This document shows, in pieces, positions 37,178 through 45,755 of a stretch of DNA of 64,000 nt (the stretch's first letter is position 1; the number at the start of each line of letters is the position of its first letter). The notes below the pieces were generated by a model. The model saw only the letters and a list, made by a program, of their open reading frames with translations, did no database searches and was not told the DNA's origin. The stretch covers positions 739,869 through 803,868 of the forward strand of contig NZ_KV917378.1 of the NCBI RefSeq assembly GCF_002019735.1, given 5' to 3'. The position numbers and the translations under genes were made by a program. Source of the DNA: Salipaludibacillus agaradhaerens (GTDB taxonomy: Bacteria > Bacillota > Bacilli > Bacillales > Salisediminibacteriaceae).

Positions 37178-38335
37178 TTAGTTTTTGTATTTTTTTAGTT
37201 GATCACCAATGACATCACCTAATGAGAAACCACCGTGATCATCATCTTTCTCGTATTCTTGCTTTACCTCATTTTCGGCTTTCGCTTCCTTTTCCTCTTC
37301 TAATGCACGTATGCTTAACGAAATCCGTTTATCTTTAGTATTTACATCCAACACCTTGGCTGAAACCTCTTCATTTTCTTTTAAAACTTCCCCTGGTGTT
37401 CCAATATGTCTATTAGCAATCTGTGAAATATGAACAAGGCCTTCTACACCAGGCGCCACTTCTATAAAAGCACCAAATGACACTAATCGCCTTACTGTCC
37501 CTTTAATAACTTGACCTGGTTGAATTTGCCCTTCCAACAGTTCCCAAGGTCCCGGGAGTGTATCTTTAATAGAGAGTGAAATACGTTCATTGTCCGGATC
37601 TACACCTAACACTTTTACTTTAACTGTATCTCCTTCACTCACTACATCAGAAGGCTGTTCAACGTGATGGTGAGCCATCTGTGAAATATGAACAAGGCCA
37701 TCTACACCACCTATGTCAACAAATGCCCCAAAGCTCGTCAAGCGTTGCACAGTCCCTTCTATGATTTCACCCTCATTCACTGAAGAAAGTGTTTCTTTTT
37801 TCTTCTCATTTACTTCCTCATCTAATACGGCCCGCTGAGATAAAATCAGTTTGTTTTTCTCGCGGTCCATTTCCACTACCTTAAGGCGGAGCATTTTACC
37901 TTTGTAGTCAGCAAAGTCTTCTACATAATGACGTTCAACTAATGAGGCAGGTATAAAGCCTCTAACACCAACATCAACCACGAGACCGCCTTTTACTACA
38001 TCAGCCACTTCAGCCTCAAATGTATCACCCGATTCAAGTTTCTTCTCAATATCATCCCAAGCCTTTTCAGCGACGACTGCTTTTTTAGAAAGCACTAGCT
38101 CTTCTTCCGTTAATTTAATTACTTTGAACTCATGCTCTTCCCCTTCTTTTAAAACATCGTCAACTTTTTCGACGTGAAGACTAGACAGTTCACTAATTGG
38201 TAATACACCGTCCATTTTATAGCCAACATTTACGAAAGCTTGTTTGTCCTCAACCTTTGCCACTGTTCCTTTTGTCAAATCTCCTACTGACAAGGATTTG
38301 AATTCGGCCATTTCGTTATTCATCTCTTCTACCAT
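37178..38335 (-). CDS. ypfD: S1 domain RNA-binding protein, RpsA-like (YpfD)
   Basis: A 385-residue protein with four S1 (OB-fold) domains at about 15-85, 100-170, 185-255 and 270-345; the last two contain ITSFGAFVDIGG-like repeats (RLTSFGAFVDIGGVDGLVHISQM and RLVSFGAFIEVAPGVEGLVHISQI). It resembles ribosomal protein S1 but has four rather than six domains, as in B. subtilis YpfD. I use the ATG at 38335, 8 bases after GGGAGG; the frame opens at 38362. Position beside cmk and plsC is conserved. A role in translation is inferred from the family. Confidence 0.92.
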   Translation of the reverse strand: MVEEMNNEMAEFKSLSVGDLTKGTVAKVEDKQAFVNVGYKMDGVLPISELSSLHVEKVDDVLKEGEEHEFKVIKLTEEELVLSKKAVVAEKAWDDIEKKLESGDTFEAEVADVVKGGLVVDVGVRGFIPASLVERHYVEDFADYKGKMLRLKVVEMDREKNKLILSQRAVLDEEVNEKKKETLSSVNEGEIIEGTVQRLTSFGAFVDIGGVDGLVHISQMAHHHVEQPSDVVSEGDTVKVKVLGVDPDNERISLSIKDTLPGPWELLEGQIQPGQVIKGTVRRLVSFGAFIEVAPGVEGLVHISQIANRHIGTPGEVLKENEEVSAKVLDVNTKDKRISLSIRALEEEKEAKAENEVKQEYEKDDDHGGFSLGDVIGDQLKKYKN

Positions 38336-38437
38336 GCCATTAACCTCCCTAAGTACCGGCACTAATCACCGGATCCATAAATGCTAAGTATTTATGCTTA
38401 TCCTTCACTATAAGTGAAAGATATTACCTAATTTCAG

Positions 38438-39031
38438 TTAGTGCGTTTTATGCGTATCAAGAAGCTGTTGAATACTTGCCATTATTTGCTCAGTTGCTTG
38501 CTCTGCGGATGCTTTTTCATTTCTTAAAGTCGTCATATCAATCGGTTGACCATATACAAGTTTCAATTTCGAAAAGGGTTTATAAGTACCAATAACAGCA
38601 CATGGAACAACAGCAGCCTTAGATCGAAGGGCGAAAAATCCAACCCCTGTCAAACCTTTGCCCAATGTGCCAGTTTTACTGCGAGTTCCTTCTGGAAAAA
38701 CACCGATTAATTCGGAATCACTTAATAATTTTAACCCTGTTCTTAACGCTTGACGATCACTCATCCCTCTACGAATTGGAAATGTCCCCAGTTTCGGAAG
38801 TAGCGTTTTAAGAATGGGTGCCTCAAATAATTCGGCTTTAGCCATAAATCTTGTCTTTCTCTTTAAAAAACAGCCGACTAATGGAGGATCCAAGTTATGT
38901 ATATGATTGCTACAAAGCAACACGCCATCGTCAACAGGAATGTTCTCTTTACCAATTAGTTCAACCCGATAAAAAATACGGAAAAATACTCTACATAGAA
39001 ATTGACCAAATGAAAACAATTTAGTGCTCAA
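38438..39031 (-). CDS. plsC: 1-acyl-sn-glycerol-3-phosphate acyltransferase
   Basis: A PlsC-type acyltransferase of about 197 residues that makes phosphatidic acid. The catalytic HxxxxD box is in CSNHIHNLDPP, and FPEGTRSKTG is the second motif. The gene overlaps the end of cmk. ATG codons at 39061 and 39040 lack a spaced ribosome binding site, whereas the TTG at 39031 has AAAGGG 9 bases upstream, so I prefer it; the start is uncertain. Confidence 0.88.
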   Translation of the reverse strand: MSTKLFSFGQFLCRVFFRIFYRVELIGKENIPVDDGVLLCSNHIHNLDPPLVGCFLKRKTRFMAKAELFEAPILKTLLPKLGTFPIRRGMSDRQALRTGLKLLSDSELIGVFPEGTRSKTGTLGKGLTGVGFFALRSKAAVVPCAVIGTYKPFSKLKLVYGQPIDMTTLRNEKASAEQATEQIMASIQQLLDTHKTH

Positions 39032-39707
39032 CGGTCCCATCCCTTTCAACAATAACGCCATATATATTTTCTACAACTTCTTCGATCGACATCGAAGTTG
39101 AATCAAGCACAATAGCATCTTCAGCTTGCTTTAATGGTGCTACATCTCGTTCTGAATCTATTTGATCTCTTTTAGCGATATCCTCTTTCAATTTCACGAA
39201 GTCAGAAGACATGCCTTTCGAAATATTTTCCTCATGCCGTCGCTTTGCTCTTTCTTCCACAGAAGCAGTGAGGAATATCTTCACATTTGCTTCAGGCAGA
39301 ACAGCAGTACCAATATCTCTTCCATCCATCACGGTCCCGCCATTGGCAGCTAACAATTGTTGCTTTGTTACCATTTCCTTCCGGATGAGCGGATGCTTAG
39401 CTACATAAGAAACATTGTTTGTAACTGACGCATTTCGGATCTCTTCAGTTACATCTTGTCCGTTTAATTTTACGAGCGAATGACCAGAATCATTAACAAG
39501 TGCTATATCACACTCTTTTAGAAGTTGATGTAACACTTTCTCGTCATTGACGTCCACATTCTCCTTGATCGCCTTCCAAGTTAATGCACGGTACATGGCG
39601 CCAGTATCTATATAAACGAATCCCAATTTCTCAGCAAGCAACTTAGCGACAGTACTTTTACCAGCCCCTGCTGGTCCATCTATTGCGATATTCATTTGAG
39701 TATTCAT
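39021..39707 (-). CDS. cmk: Cytidylate kinase
   Basis: Cmk phosphorylates CMP and dCMP. The P-loop is IAIDGPAGAGKSTVAKLLAE, followed by YIDTGAMYRALTW and GRDIGTAVLPEA; 228 residues from the ATG at 39707, which has AAAGGG upstream. The frame opens at 39758, but the extra 17 residues have no family counterpart. Overlap with plsC suggests coupled translation. Confidence 0.95.
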   Translation of the reverse strand: MNTQMNIAIDGPAGAGKSTVAKLLAEKLGFVYIDTGAMYRALTWKAIKENVDVNDEKVLHQLLKECDIALVNDSGHSLVKLNGQDVTEEIRNASVTNNVSYVAKHPLIRKEMVTKQQLLAANGGTVMDGRDIGTAVLPEANVKIFLTASVEERAKRRHEENISKGMSSDFVKLKEDIAKRDQIDSERDVAPLKQAEDAIVLDSTSMSIEEVVENIYGVIVERDGTVEH

Positions 39708-39932
39708 GCTGCAACCCTTTCTAAAATAACTATGAAATAATGTGGATATACTCCCCATGTTATCATATTTATGCTGTAACGGTCTATTTTTTAACGATCA
39801 TTTATTATATAGCAACGTCTAGTAAATAGTACTTTTGTATTAAGATGTATAGTCGAAGTCGTTTACACCCTTTATCACATTTTACACTATTTTAATAATA
39901 GTCACTGTTAACGAATCACTAACAGACTCTAT

Positions 39933-40592
39933 TTATGACAGTTTTTCCCGACGCTTTAGCTCCAATTGCTGTTCAAAGCAAAAACGAACAATCTTTTGAC
40001 GGTCGCTTTCATCTATTTCCAAAAATTGAAAAGAACCAATCTCTCGCTCTTGTTCTTTATACGCCCTTATAAACTTTGCTTTTACAGCAATAAAATGTGT
40101 TTCTCCTGATTGATAACCGAGCGCTATCCACGTTTTTAGATGATCGTCTGGACTTAATTCATGAGAGGATGGTAACACGAGTGCCATACCCCCTCCGCTT
40201 AAATCAGATGTTACTGTAGTAAATGGCTCGAAACGATTATCGGGCGAATAAACTGCACAATCTACATTTGAGTCTACTCTCACATACTCCCGCCTTTGAA
40301 TTTTTATATACTGTTCTTGACCAGGATCTTTTATGACAAGCATTGGCACTTTTCTTTCAGCTTTTCCTAACACTTCTGTTTCAAATAAATAAACAACATG
40401 GTTTGCACCAAGGAAAATTGCTCTGAATTGGGTACCTTCTAAGAAATAGCGTGGCTTAGAATTCACTTCATCTACTGGAAAATCAATGAATAAGCGGCCA
40501 TCTTCAATATCAAGAATTTTACTTCTTAGCCTCTTCGTTTCCCCTTCATCTTCTTTTAATTCTAAATAAATTGTTTCGCCAACTTTGATCAA
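39933..40592 (-). CDS. ypfA: PilZ domain cyclic-di-GMP binding protein YpfA
   Basis: YpfA is the c-di-GMP receptor that slows flagellar rotation in B. subtilis. The start is the TTG at 40592, with AGGAGGG 5 bases upstream; the frame extends to 40697 but only non-homologous sequence is added. In 219 residues an N-terminal YcgR-like domain (1 to about 95) is followed by a PilZ domain: QRREYVRVDSNVDCAVY holds the RxxxR-type motif and DLSGGGMALVLP the DxSxxG motif, both needed for ligand binding. Confidence 0.9.
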   Translation of the reverse strand: MIKVGETIYLELKEDEGETKRLRSKILDIEDGRLFIDFPVDEVNSKPRYFLEGTQFRAIFLGANHVVYLFETEVLGKAERKVPMLVIKDPGQEQYIKIQRREYVRVDSNVDCAVYSPDNRFEPFTTVTSDLSGGGMALVLPSSHELSPDDHLKTWIALGYQSGETHFIAVKAKFIRAYKEQEREIGSFQFLEIDESDRQKIVRFCFEQQLELKRREKLS

Positions 40593-40678
40593 AGTGACCC
40601 TCCTAATAAACCACATTGTAAAGTTTATATTTTTCATTCGATATGCATGACGCAATATCCTTCTTCTTATTATGAAAA

Positions 40679-40709
40679 GAACGAAGGGCCTCGTCAAGGC
40701 TCTTCGTTC
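40679..40709 (-). terminator. sleB-ypeB terminator
   Basis: GAACGAAG pairs with CTTCGTTC, with a second GCCT/AGGC pairing inside, and is followed by TTTTC on the minus strand. It lies 8 bases after ypeB. Confidence 0.7.
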
Positions 40710-40716
40710 ATAAATT

Positions 40717-42078
40717 TTAGTGATAGACAGGTTCAGGGTTAGGAAGTTTTTCTACTTGTTCTTCACTGCCCGTTTCTGCATTGATAAAGATACGAAATGT
40801 ATCATTATCAATTGTTCCATAAAATTCGTGACATGTCACTTCCTCCCCAGCCTGGTTTTCAATCACTGCCACATGATGCTCCTTAATATCGAGATTGCCA
40901 TTTGCTTTTTCCTCAGCTTCTTCTTTTGTCAATTCTAAGTTAAAATCACGATCATCTTTATGGTTTGCTAAATAGGAGAAATTTTCAAACCCGATAACAT
41001 CCCCTTCATCCAAGGCTACTTCTACCACCACTTCATCTGGATAAATTCGAATCTTGTCGTCCACAAATACGAACTGAAAGACTCCCACGTTATCATATTG
41101 CTTACTATCAACCAATTGCATGTTATCATAGTCGTTAGTGTCTAGAAAGCTTTTAGCGTTATCAGCTGCCTCACTCAAGCTTAAGACATCTTTATCAATA
41201 TCTCTTTCGTTCAACATCCATACTGGATGGCCACCATTTTTAGTAATATCCATTGTTATATTCGTATTATGCTTCTTGTCTGCTATCGTTAAGCTATATG
41301 CTTCATAATCTAAACCTTCTCCGGTTTCTGTTACTTTCACATCGTCTAACCTAGATCGCCCTAAGAATTTTTTAGCAACCTCTTGCGCTTCTTGTTGGCT
41401 AATCGTCTCCTCATTTTTGACTCGCTCATATATTTTTTCATCATTTCCAGCTACATGCTCTGTTTCAGAGTCAAAATTCACTTCTGAAAATCCGGATACC
41501 TTATCATCAATAATCTTAAAGCCATTTACTATGGCGTTATTTAAAGGCTCTTCTCCTGCTTTCATGGCCATCTCAGCATCCATCCATCTTAAATGATCTT
41601 TTAAAACTAATGATTGAACACTTCTTAATTCGTTTTGTATATCTGCCGCTTGACCATAGAGAGTTTTTAGATCATCATAGTTTTCATCTGTTAGAGGCTC
41701 GTGATCTTGATTCCTGATAGAATGCTGATAGGAGAAATCACCAACTTTTTTTAAAAACTCCTCGGTTTTACTAAAAGGCATTAACCCTAAAGGCAATTGC
41801 CCTAGATCATTTTGAGCTTGCGAGCTTACTCTCCACACTTCCGCTAACGATGGTGAAAGCTTTTCTGTAGAATTCATGGCTAATGTGGACCCAATTTCAT
41901 CGTGCAACAAATCAATCTGATACGTCAAATCATGAAAAGCTCGTTGATAAGTGTTCTCAGTATGATTTAAAATCGCATTTTTCTCCTCATGTTCTCTATA
42001 ACCCCAAAAACCTGCACCTACAACAACTACAACTAGTATAGCGATAATGATATTACGTGCCATTAGCTTCACCTCCAA
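40717..42078 (-). CDS. ypeB: Germination protein YpeB
   Basis: YpeB is needed to deposit and stabilise the cortex-lytic enzyme SleB in the spore. The 453-residue protein has an N-terminal membrane anchor (residues about 8-25), a helical N-terminal domain, and C-terminal PepSY-type repeats in which EAQEVAKKFLGRSRLDDV, EAADNAKSFLDTNDYDNM and EAEEKANGNLDIKEHHVA recur. It follows sleB after three bases, the conserved sleB-ypeB order, and both are expected to be made in the forespore. Confidence 0.95.
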   Translation of the reverse strand: MEVKLMARNIIIAILVVVVVGAGFWGYREHEEKNAILNHTENTYQRAFHDLTYQIDLLHDEIGSTLAMNSTEKLSPSLAEVWRVSSQAQNDLGQLPLGLMPFSKTEEFLKKVGDFSYQHSIRNQDHEPLTDENYDDLKTLYGQAADIQNELRSVQSLVLKDHLRWMDAEMAMKAGEEPLNNAIVNGFKIIDDKVSGFSEVNFDSETEHVAGNDEKIYERVKNEETISQQEAQEVAKKFLGRSRLDDVKVTETGEGLDYEAYSLTIADKKHNTNITMDITKNGGHPVWMLNERDIDKDVLSLSEAADNAKSFLDTNDYDNMQLVDSKQYDNVGVFQFVFVDDKIRIYPDEVVVEVALDEGDVIGFENFSYLANHKDDRDFNLELTKEEAEEKANGNLDIKEHHVAVIENQAGEEVTCHEFYGTIDNDTFRIFINAETGSEEQVEKLPNPEPVYH

Positions 42079-42081
42079 AGA

Positions 42082-43221
42082 TTATTCACAGAAAATGTGT
42101 TTACCTATTTGTTTAATTTGTGGGCGGGACCAAATCCATTTATTCGTTGCTGTTTGTGGGTTAAAATAATAAATCGCATTGCCTGATGGGTCTTGGCCGT
42201 TAATAGCATCCAGTACAGCCTTCCTTGCCCGATCATCAGGTTCCATCCATATTTGTCCATCTGCTACAGCCGTGAATGCCAATGGCTCAAATATGACATC
42301 AGATACAGTATTAGGAAAGATCGGACTTTCAATGCGATTTAATATAACTGCTGCCACTGCAACTTGTCCTTCATATGGTTCTCCTCGAGCCTCCCCATAT
42401 ACAGCCTGAGCCATTAGTTGAATATCATTATCCGAAAACCCTTCTGGAACATTCATAGCTTTCTCAATATTCATGTCATCATCTTGCGCTTCCGGTTCTT
42501 CTTCTTCAGGAGTCACGATCTCTTCTTCTGGATCCACCTCAGGAGGGGCTTCTTCTGCTGGATCCTCTTCTACTTCTGGCGGCTCAGGGGCTGCTGGTGT
42601 TGGTTCTTCAGCAGGTTCCTGTTCCTCAGGAGAGGGTTCTTCTGCTGGTGCTTCAGGTTCCTCTTCTGCTGGTCTTTCTTCCGCTGGAGGGGGCTGTTCT
42701 TCTTTAGGAGCCGGCGCTTCCTCTTGAGGTTGTTTTTGTTCTTCCTGTTTGGCTACACCATCTTCTTTCGGCTGTTCTTTCGGTTGTTCTTTTGGTTGTT
42801 GCCCCTTGCTACCTTTAGGTCCACGTTGAATATTTTTATCTACACCCCCATAATACGTAAATTTTCTTCCTTCTCTAAGATTTTGATGAACAAATTCCTT
42901 ATCAAATTTCGTAGCACGTTCGAGCATTGCTTTTGTTTTTTCTCCAACTACACCATCGACTACTTCCAGTCCAAATTGCTTTTGAAACTCTTTAACAGAC
43001 CAATATGTCTGCCATCCAAACACGCCATCAATTGTTCCGTTGTAATACCCGTTATACTGCATTCTCGCTTGAAGCTCCACTACATCATCGCCAGTTGCCC
43101 CTCGTTGCACAACTTGTCCTGAAAATGCTTCGGCACTTTGATGAGTCGTAAAGCTCATCAGGCAAAAAAGCATCAATATTATCAACTTTATAACCGAAAG
43201 CTTAGTATAGTTTTGTTTCAT
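42082..43221 (-). CDS. sleB: Spore cortex-lytic enzyme SleB
   Basis: SleB is a lytic transglycosylase that opens cortex peptidoglycan during germination. After a signal peptide (cut near AEAF) comes a peptidoglycan-binding domain (about 35-105), then a linker of about 125 residues (about 125-250) made nearly all of Glu, Pro, Gln, Ala and Lys, with KEQP repeats, and the catalytic Hydrolase_2 domain (about 255-379) with the active-site glutamate in AVYGEARGEPYEGQVAV. Family members are usually about 300 residues with a short linker; the size difference here (379) is the acidic linker. The linker DNA is richer in G and C than its surroundings. Confidence 0.95.
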   Translation of the reverse strand: MKQNYTKLSVIKLIILMLFCLMSFTTHQSAEAFSGQVVQRGATGDDVVELQARMQYNGYYNGTIDGVFGWQTYWSVKEFQKQFGLEVVDGVVGEKTKAMLERATKFDKEFVHQNLREGRKFTYYGGVDKNIQRGPKGSKGQQPKEQPKEQPKEDGVAKQEEQKQPQEEAPAPKEEQPPPAEERPAEEEPEAPAEEPSPEEQEPAEEPTPAAPEPPEVEEDPAEEAPPEVDPEEEIVTPEEEEPEAQDDDMNIEKAMNVPEGFSDNDIQLMAQAVYGEARGEPYEGQVAVAAVILNRIESPIFPNTVSDVIFEPLAFTAVADGQIWMEPDDRARKAVLDAINGQDPSGNAIYYFNPQTATNKWIWSRPQIKQIGKHIFCE

Positions 43222-43449
43222 AGAGATCCTCCTTTAGTCTGGCTGTCTGATTGAGAGACATGTGAATAAGCTTAGTTTTATCCAAAGCATTATATTTATT
43301 CCATAAAAACAATCACTAGCTACAAGAGGTCTCACATCTTATTAAAGAAAGTGACTTAAAAACTCGGCCAATTTATCTTAATGCACTATGAAATGTACTG
43401 TCTTTTTAAATAGCTTTAGTCCAGGTATTATCTTTCGTATTATTAAACA

Positions 43450-43475
43450 CAAAACTGCACCTCTACTAAGGTGCA
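43450..43475 (-). terminator. Terminator after the zinc-ribbon gene
   Basis: CTGCACCT pairs perfectly with AGGTGCAG across a 6-base loop and is followed by TTTTGTGTTT on the minus strand. Confidence 0.65.
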
Positions 43476-43532
43476 GCTCAGACAATGCTTAATTTTCGTT
43501 TATTTCGTTCATTAATTAAGGATGAAACGTCC

Positions 43533-43700
43533 CTATTCCGGCGAAACATCCATATCAAATTGCGACTCATTACCGCAAATACAACGTTTAAAACCAGTGT
43601 CGAATCCTCCCATTTCATTTGGACGTCCTCGGAGAATATATTTTTCTCCACACTGTTCACAGCGAATGACAATTTTATACCGATGACTTATTTCAGGCAA
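43533..43700 (-). CDS. Small zinc-ribbon protein
   Basis: A 55-residue protein translated by eye. It has two cysteine pairs, CEQC (14-17) and CIC (40-42), the layout of a four-cysteine zinc ribbon, and the chain MPEISHRYKIVIRC ... GRPNEMGGFDTGFKRC. The start is a TTG at 43700 with AAGGAG 8 bases upstream. It follows prsW on the same strand and ends at a terminator at 43450-43475. The regular codon structure, ribosome binding site and metal motif support a real gene. Function unknown; no gene symbol assigned. Confidence 0.75.
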   Translation of the reverse strand: MPEISHRYKIVIRCEQCGEKYILRGRPNEMGGFDTGFKRCICGNESQFDMDVSPE

Positions 43701-43789
43701 ATAGACCACTCCTTATTGACCAAAATATCAAACCTGTTGCAGTTTACTATACAACGAATCTTTATCCATATTCAACATTTCACTATAAA

Positions 43790-44461
43790 CTAACTTATTT
43801 CTCGTTTTACATGATGAAGTGCTTGTAATCGATTAGCTTTTTTAATATGCCTTAATGCGACTATCCATAGAACGATCATAAAAGGAATTAGTACATACAT
43901 CCACGCATTGAAAAGCACGAGTATTAAATTATATAAGCTGTGTAACAAGTATGGGAAAAAGAAAGCAAGAAATAAATAACGATATCTTTTACCTTTATTA
44001 AATTTTGCCTTTCCGAAATAGAACCCCATAACCACTCCAAACAGAGCGTGACTTGTTACAGGAAATATAGCTCTAAAAAAAGCCATATCGACCCCATTAG
44101 CAAGCAAGTACAACACATTTTCAACGGATGCAAAGCCAAGCGCCACTGCAGTCGCATACACAATCCCATCGTAACGCTGATTAAAATGAACATGATAGAA
44201 TATAGTTATAAGAACGATAAACCACTTTAAAAATTCTTCAATGAATGACGCTTGAAAAAAACTCAGTACGAAAGGTGAAACTATGTCTGTTTCATGCTGA
44301 ATCGCAAATTGAATGAACATCACAGGAAAAACGAGTAGAGCACCAAATATAAAGCTTCTAACTACCATTATGATCGGTTCTTGTTCAAATTCGTCTTTTA
44401 AATAAAAAAATGTCAAAAGGGCTACAGCGGGTGTAATAGCCACCGTTATAATTGAAATCAT
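43790..44461 (-). CDS. prsW: Intramembrane protease PrsW
   Basis: PrsW makes the first cut in the anti-sigma factor RsiW in B. subtilis, releasing SigW under envelope stress. The 223-residue protein has about seven to eight membrane segments. The glutamate pair in FIEEFLKWFIVL and the histidine in SHALFGVVMGFYFG are the conserved active-site regions. The ATG is 10 bases after AAAGGA. sigW and rsiW are not in the window. Confidence 0.93.
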   Translation of the reverse strand: MISIITVAITPAVALLTFFYLKDEFEQEPIIMVVRSFIFGALLVFPVMFIQFAIQHETDIVSPFVLSFFQASFIEEFLKWFIVLITIFYHVHFNQRYDGIVYATAVALGFASVENVLYLLANGVDMAFFRAIFPVTSHALFGVVMGFYFGKAKFNKGKRYRYLFLAFFFPYLLHSLYNLILVLFNAWMYVLIPFMIVLWIVALRHIKKANRLQALHHVKREIS

Positions 44462-44575
44462 CGGGTCGGTGTCCTTTCGGTGAACTCACACCATTAGCAT
44501 TAGTTGGTGATATGTACTATATTAGAAAACAGTTGAACAATTTTCAATATACGACAGAAAAAAAGGAGAAAGAAT

Positions 44576-45544
44576 ATGAAAAAAATATTAATTGTACATA
44601 CGGGTGGAACGATTGCCATGAGTGAAGATAAAAATACTGGGGAAGTTAGACCGACCAGCGCTAACCCTCTAGCTCTTCCGATTGACAGCTTACAAGGTGT
44701 GGAGATTAAGAGCGAAGATTTTCTTAATGTGCCTTCCCCTCACATGACTATCGATTTAATGATGTCTTTAGCACATTTTATTGATCAAGAAGTAGCTAAT
44801 CATCATTATAGTGGTGTCGTTGTCACACATGGTACGGATACTCTTGAAGAAACAGCTTATTTACTTGATCTCGTGTTAAAATGCACGTGTCCAGTTGTTG
44901 TAACAGGGGCTATGCGTTCTAGCAATGAACTCGGTTCTGATGGTCCACCTAATTTACTATCCGCTGTGAGAACTGCTATGAGCGAGACTGCTCATAATAA
45001 AGGCGTATTAGTCGTCTTAAACGATGAGATTCACACAGCTAAAAATGCGACTAAAACGCACACGAGTAATATCGCAACCTTTCAAAGCCCTCAGTATGGG
45101 CCAATTGGTATCGTGACTAAACGTGACATTCATTTCCACCATGCGCCAATAGTACAGGAGAAATTCCACTTAACCTCTTTAACGAAAAAAGTCCTACTTA
45201 TTAAAGCCGTGGCAGGAATGGAGAAAGAGATCTTGGAAGCAGTCTGCCATATTAATATGGATGGGCTAGTTATTGAGGCTTTGGGGCAAGGCAATATGCC
45301 ACCTGAAACGGTAGCACCCATTGAGAAATTGGTAACGAAAGGTATCCCTGTTGTACTCGTATCAAGGTGCTTTAATGGTATTGTTCAGGACACTTATAGT
45401 TATGATGGAGGGGGCAGGCAACTTAAAAATATTGGTGTTATCTTTACTAATGGATTAAACGGCCAAAAAACACGTATTAAGTTAATGGCAGCTCTTGAAG
45501 AAACATCAGACCTTCTGAAGTTACAGGAAATTTTTCAACGGTAA
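44576..45544 (+). CDS. ansA: L-asparaginase, type I
   Basis: The enzyme splits asparagine to aspartate and ammonia. The 322-residue protein carries both catalytic threonine motifs: HTGGTIAMS at the N-terminus and VVTHGTDTLEETAY near residue 85, with GAMRSSNELGSDGPPNL following. No signal peptide, so it is cytoplasmic. It is transcribed alone on the plus strand between prsW and ypdA, with AAGGAG before the ATG. Confidence 0.95.
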   Translation: MKKILIVHTGGTIAMSEDKNTGEVRPTSANPLALPIDSLQGVEIKSEDFLNVPSPHMTIDLMMSLAHFIDQEVANHHYSGVVVTHGTDTLEETAYLLDLVLKCTCPVVVTGAMRSSNELGSDGPPNLLSAVRTAMSETAHNKGVLVVLNDEIHTAKNATKTHTSNIATFQSPQYGPIGIVTKRDIHFHHAPIVQEKFHLTSLTKKVLLIKAVAGMEKEILEAVCHINMDGLVIEALGQGNMPPETVAPIEKLVTKGIPVVLVSRCFNGIVQDTYSYDGGGRQLKNIGVIFTNGLNGQKTRIKLMAALEETSDLLKLQEIFQR

Positions 45545-45579
45545 TTTAGACAACAGAAACACCCTTTAATAAAAAGTGA

Positions 45580-45612
45580 GAGAGCTTCCACCACATAGGT
45601 GAGGAAGCTCTC
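45580..45612. terminator. Hairpin between ansA and ypdA
   Basis: GAGAGCTTCC (45580-45589) and GGAAGCTCTC (45603-45612) form a perfect 10-bp stem. The T run is on the minus-strand side (TCACTTTTT), so it fits a terminator for ypdA best, although it also lies 36 bases after ansA. Confidence 0.55.
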
Positions 45613-45631
45613 ATGCATATAAGCTTCACTA

Positions 45632-45745
45632 TTTTATCAGAGATAAGCGGCCGTAAATCTCTCGGTTTCAAAATAGAGTACCTAGCCAAATCTATTTTAG
45701 TGTGAGATAACGGACGCTAATGTCCTGATTGAAGGTTCGCATTAT
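45632..45745 (+). repeat. Structured interspersed repeat, copy D (short form)
   Basis: It begins TTTTATCAGAGATAAGCG and ends CTGATTGAAGGTTCG. GCGGCCGT and ACGGACGC pair with one mismatch. Like copy A it ends a dozen bases from the stop codon of a minus-strand gene (ypdA) in the same orientation. Confidence 0.75.
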
Positions 45746-45755
45746 AGGACACCTA

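Noticed and set aside
42473-42727. Plus-strand Ser/Gly-rich frame of 84 residues
   Set aside because: Another shadow of the same sleB linker, made of repeated complement codons.
42770-42800. Tandem short repeats that could suggest a CRISPR array or microsatellite
   Set aside because: They are the KEQP codons of the SleB linker, in frame, with no spacers.
42418-43122. Long plus-strand open frame of 234 residues rich in Phe, Arg and Trp
   Set aside because: It is the antisense image of the acidic sleB linker; low-complexity GAA/CCT codons on the minus strand leave the other strand free of stops. No ribosome binding site or family likeness.
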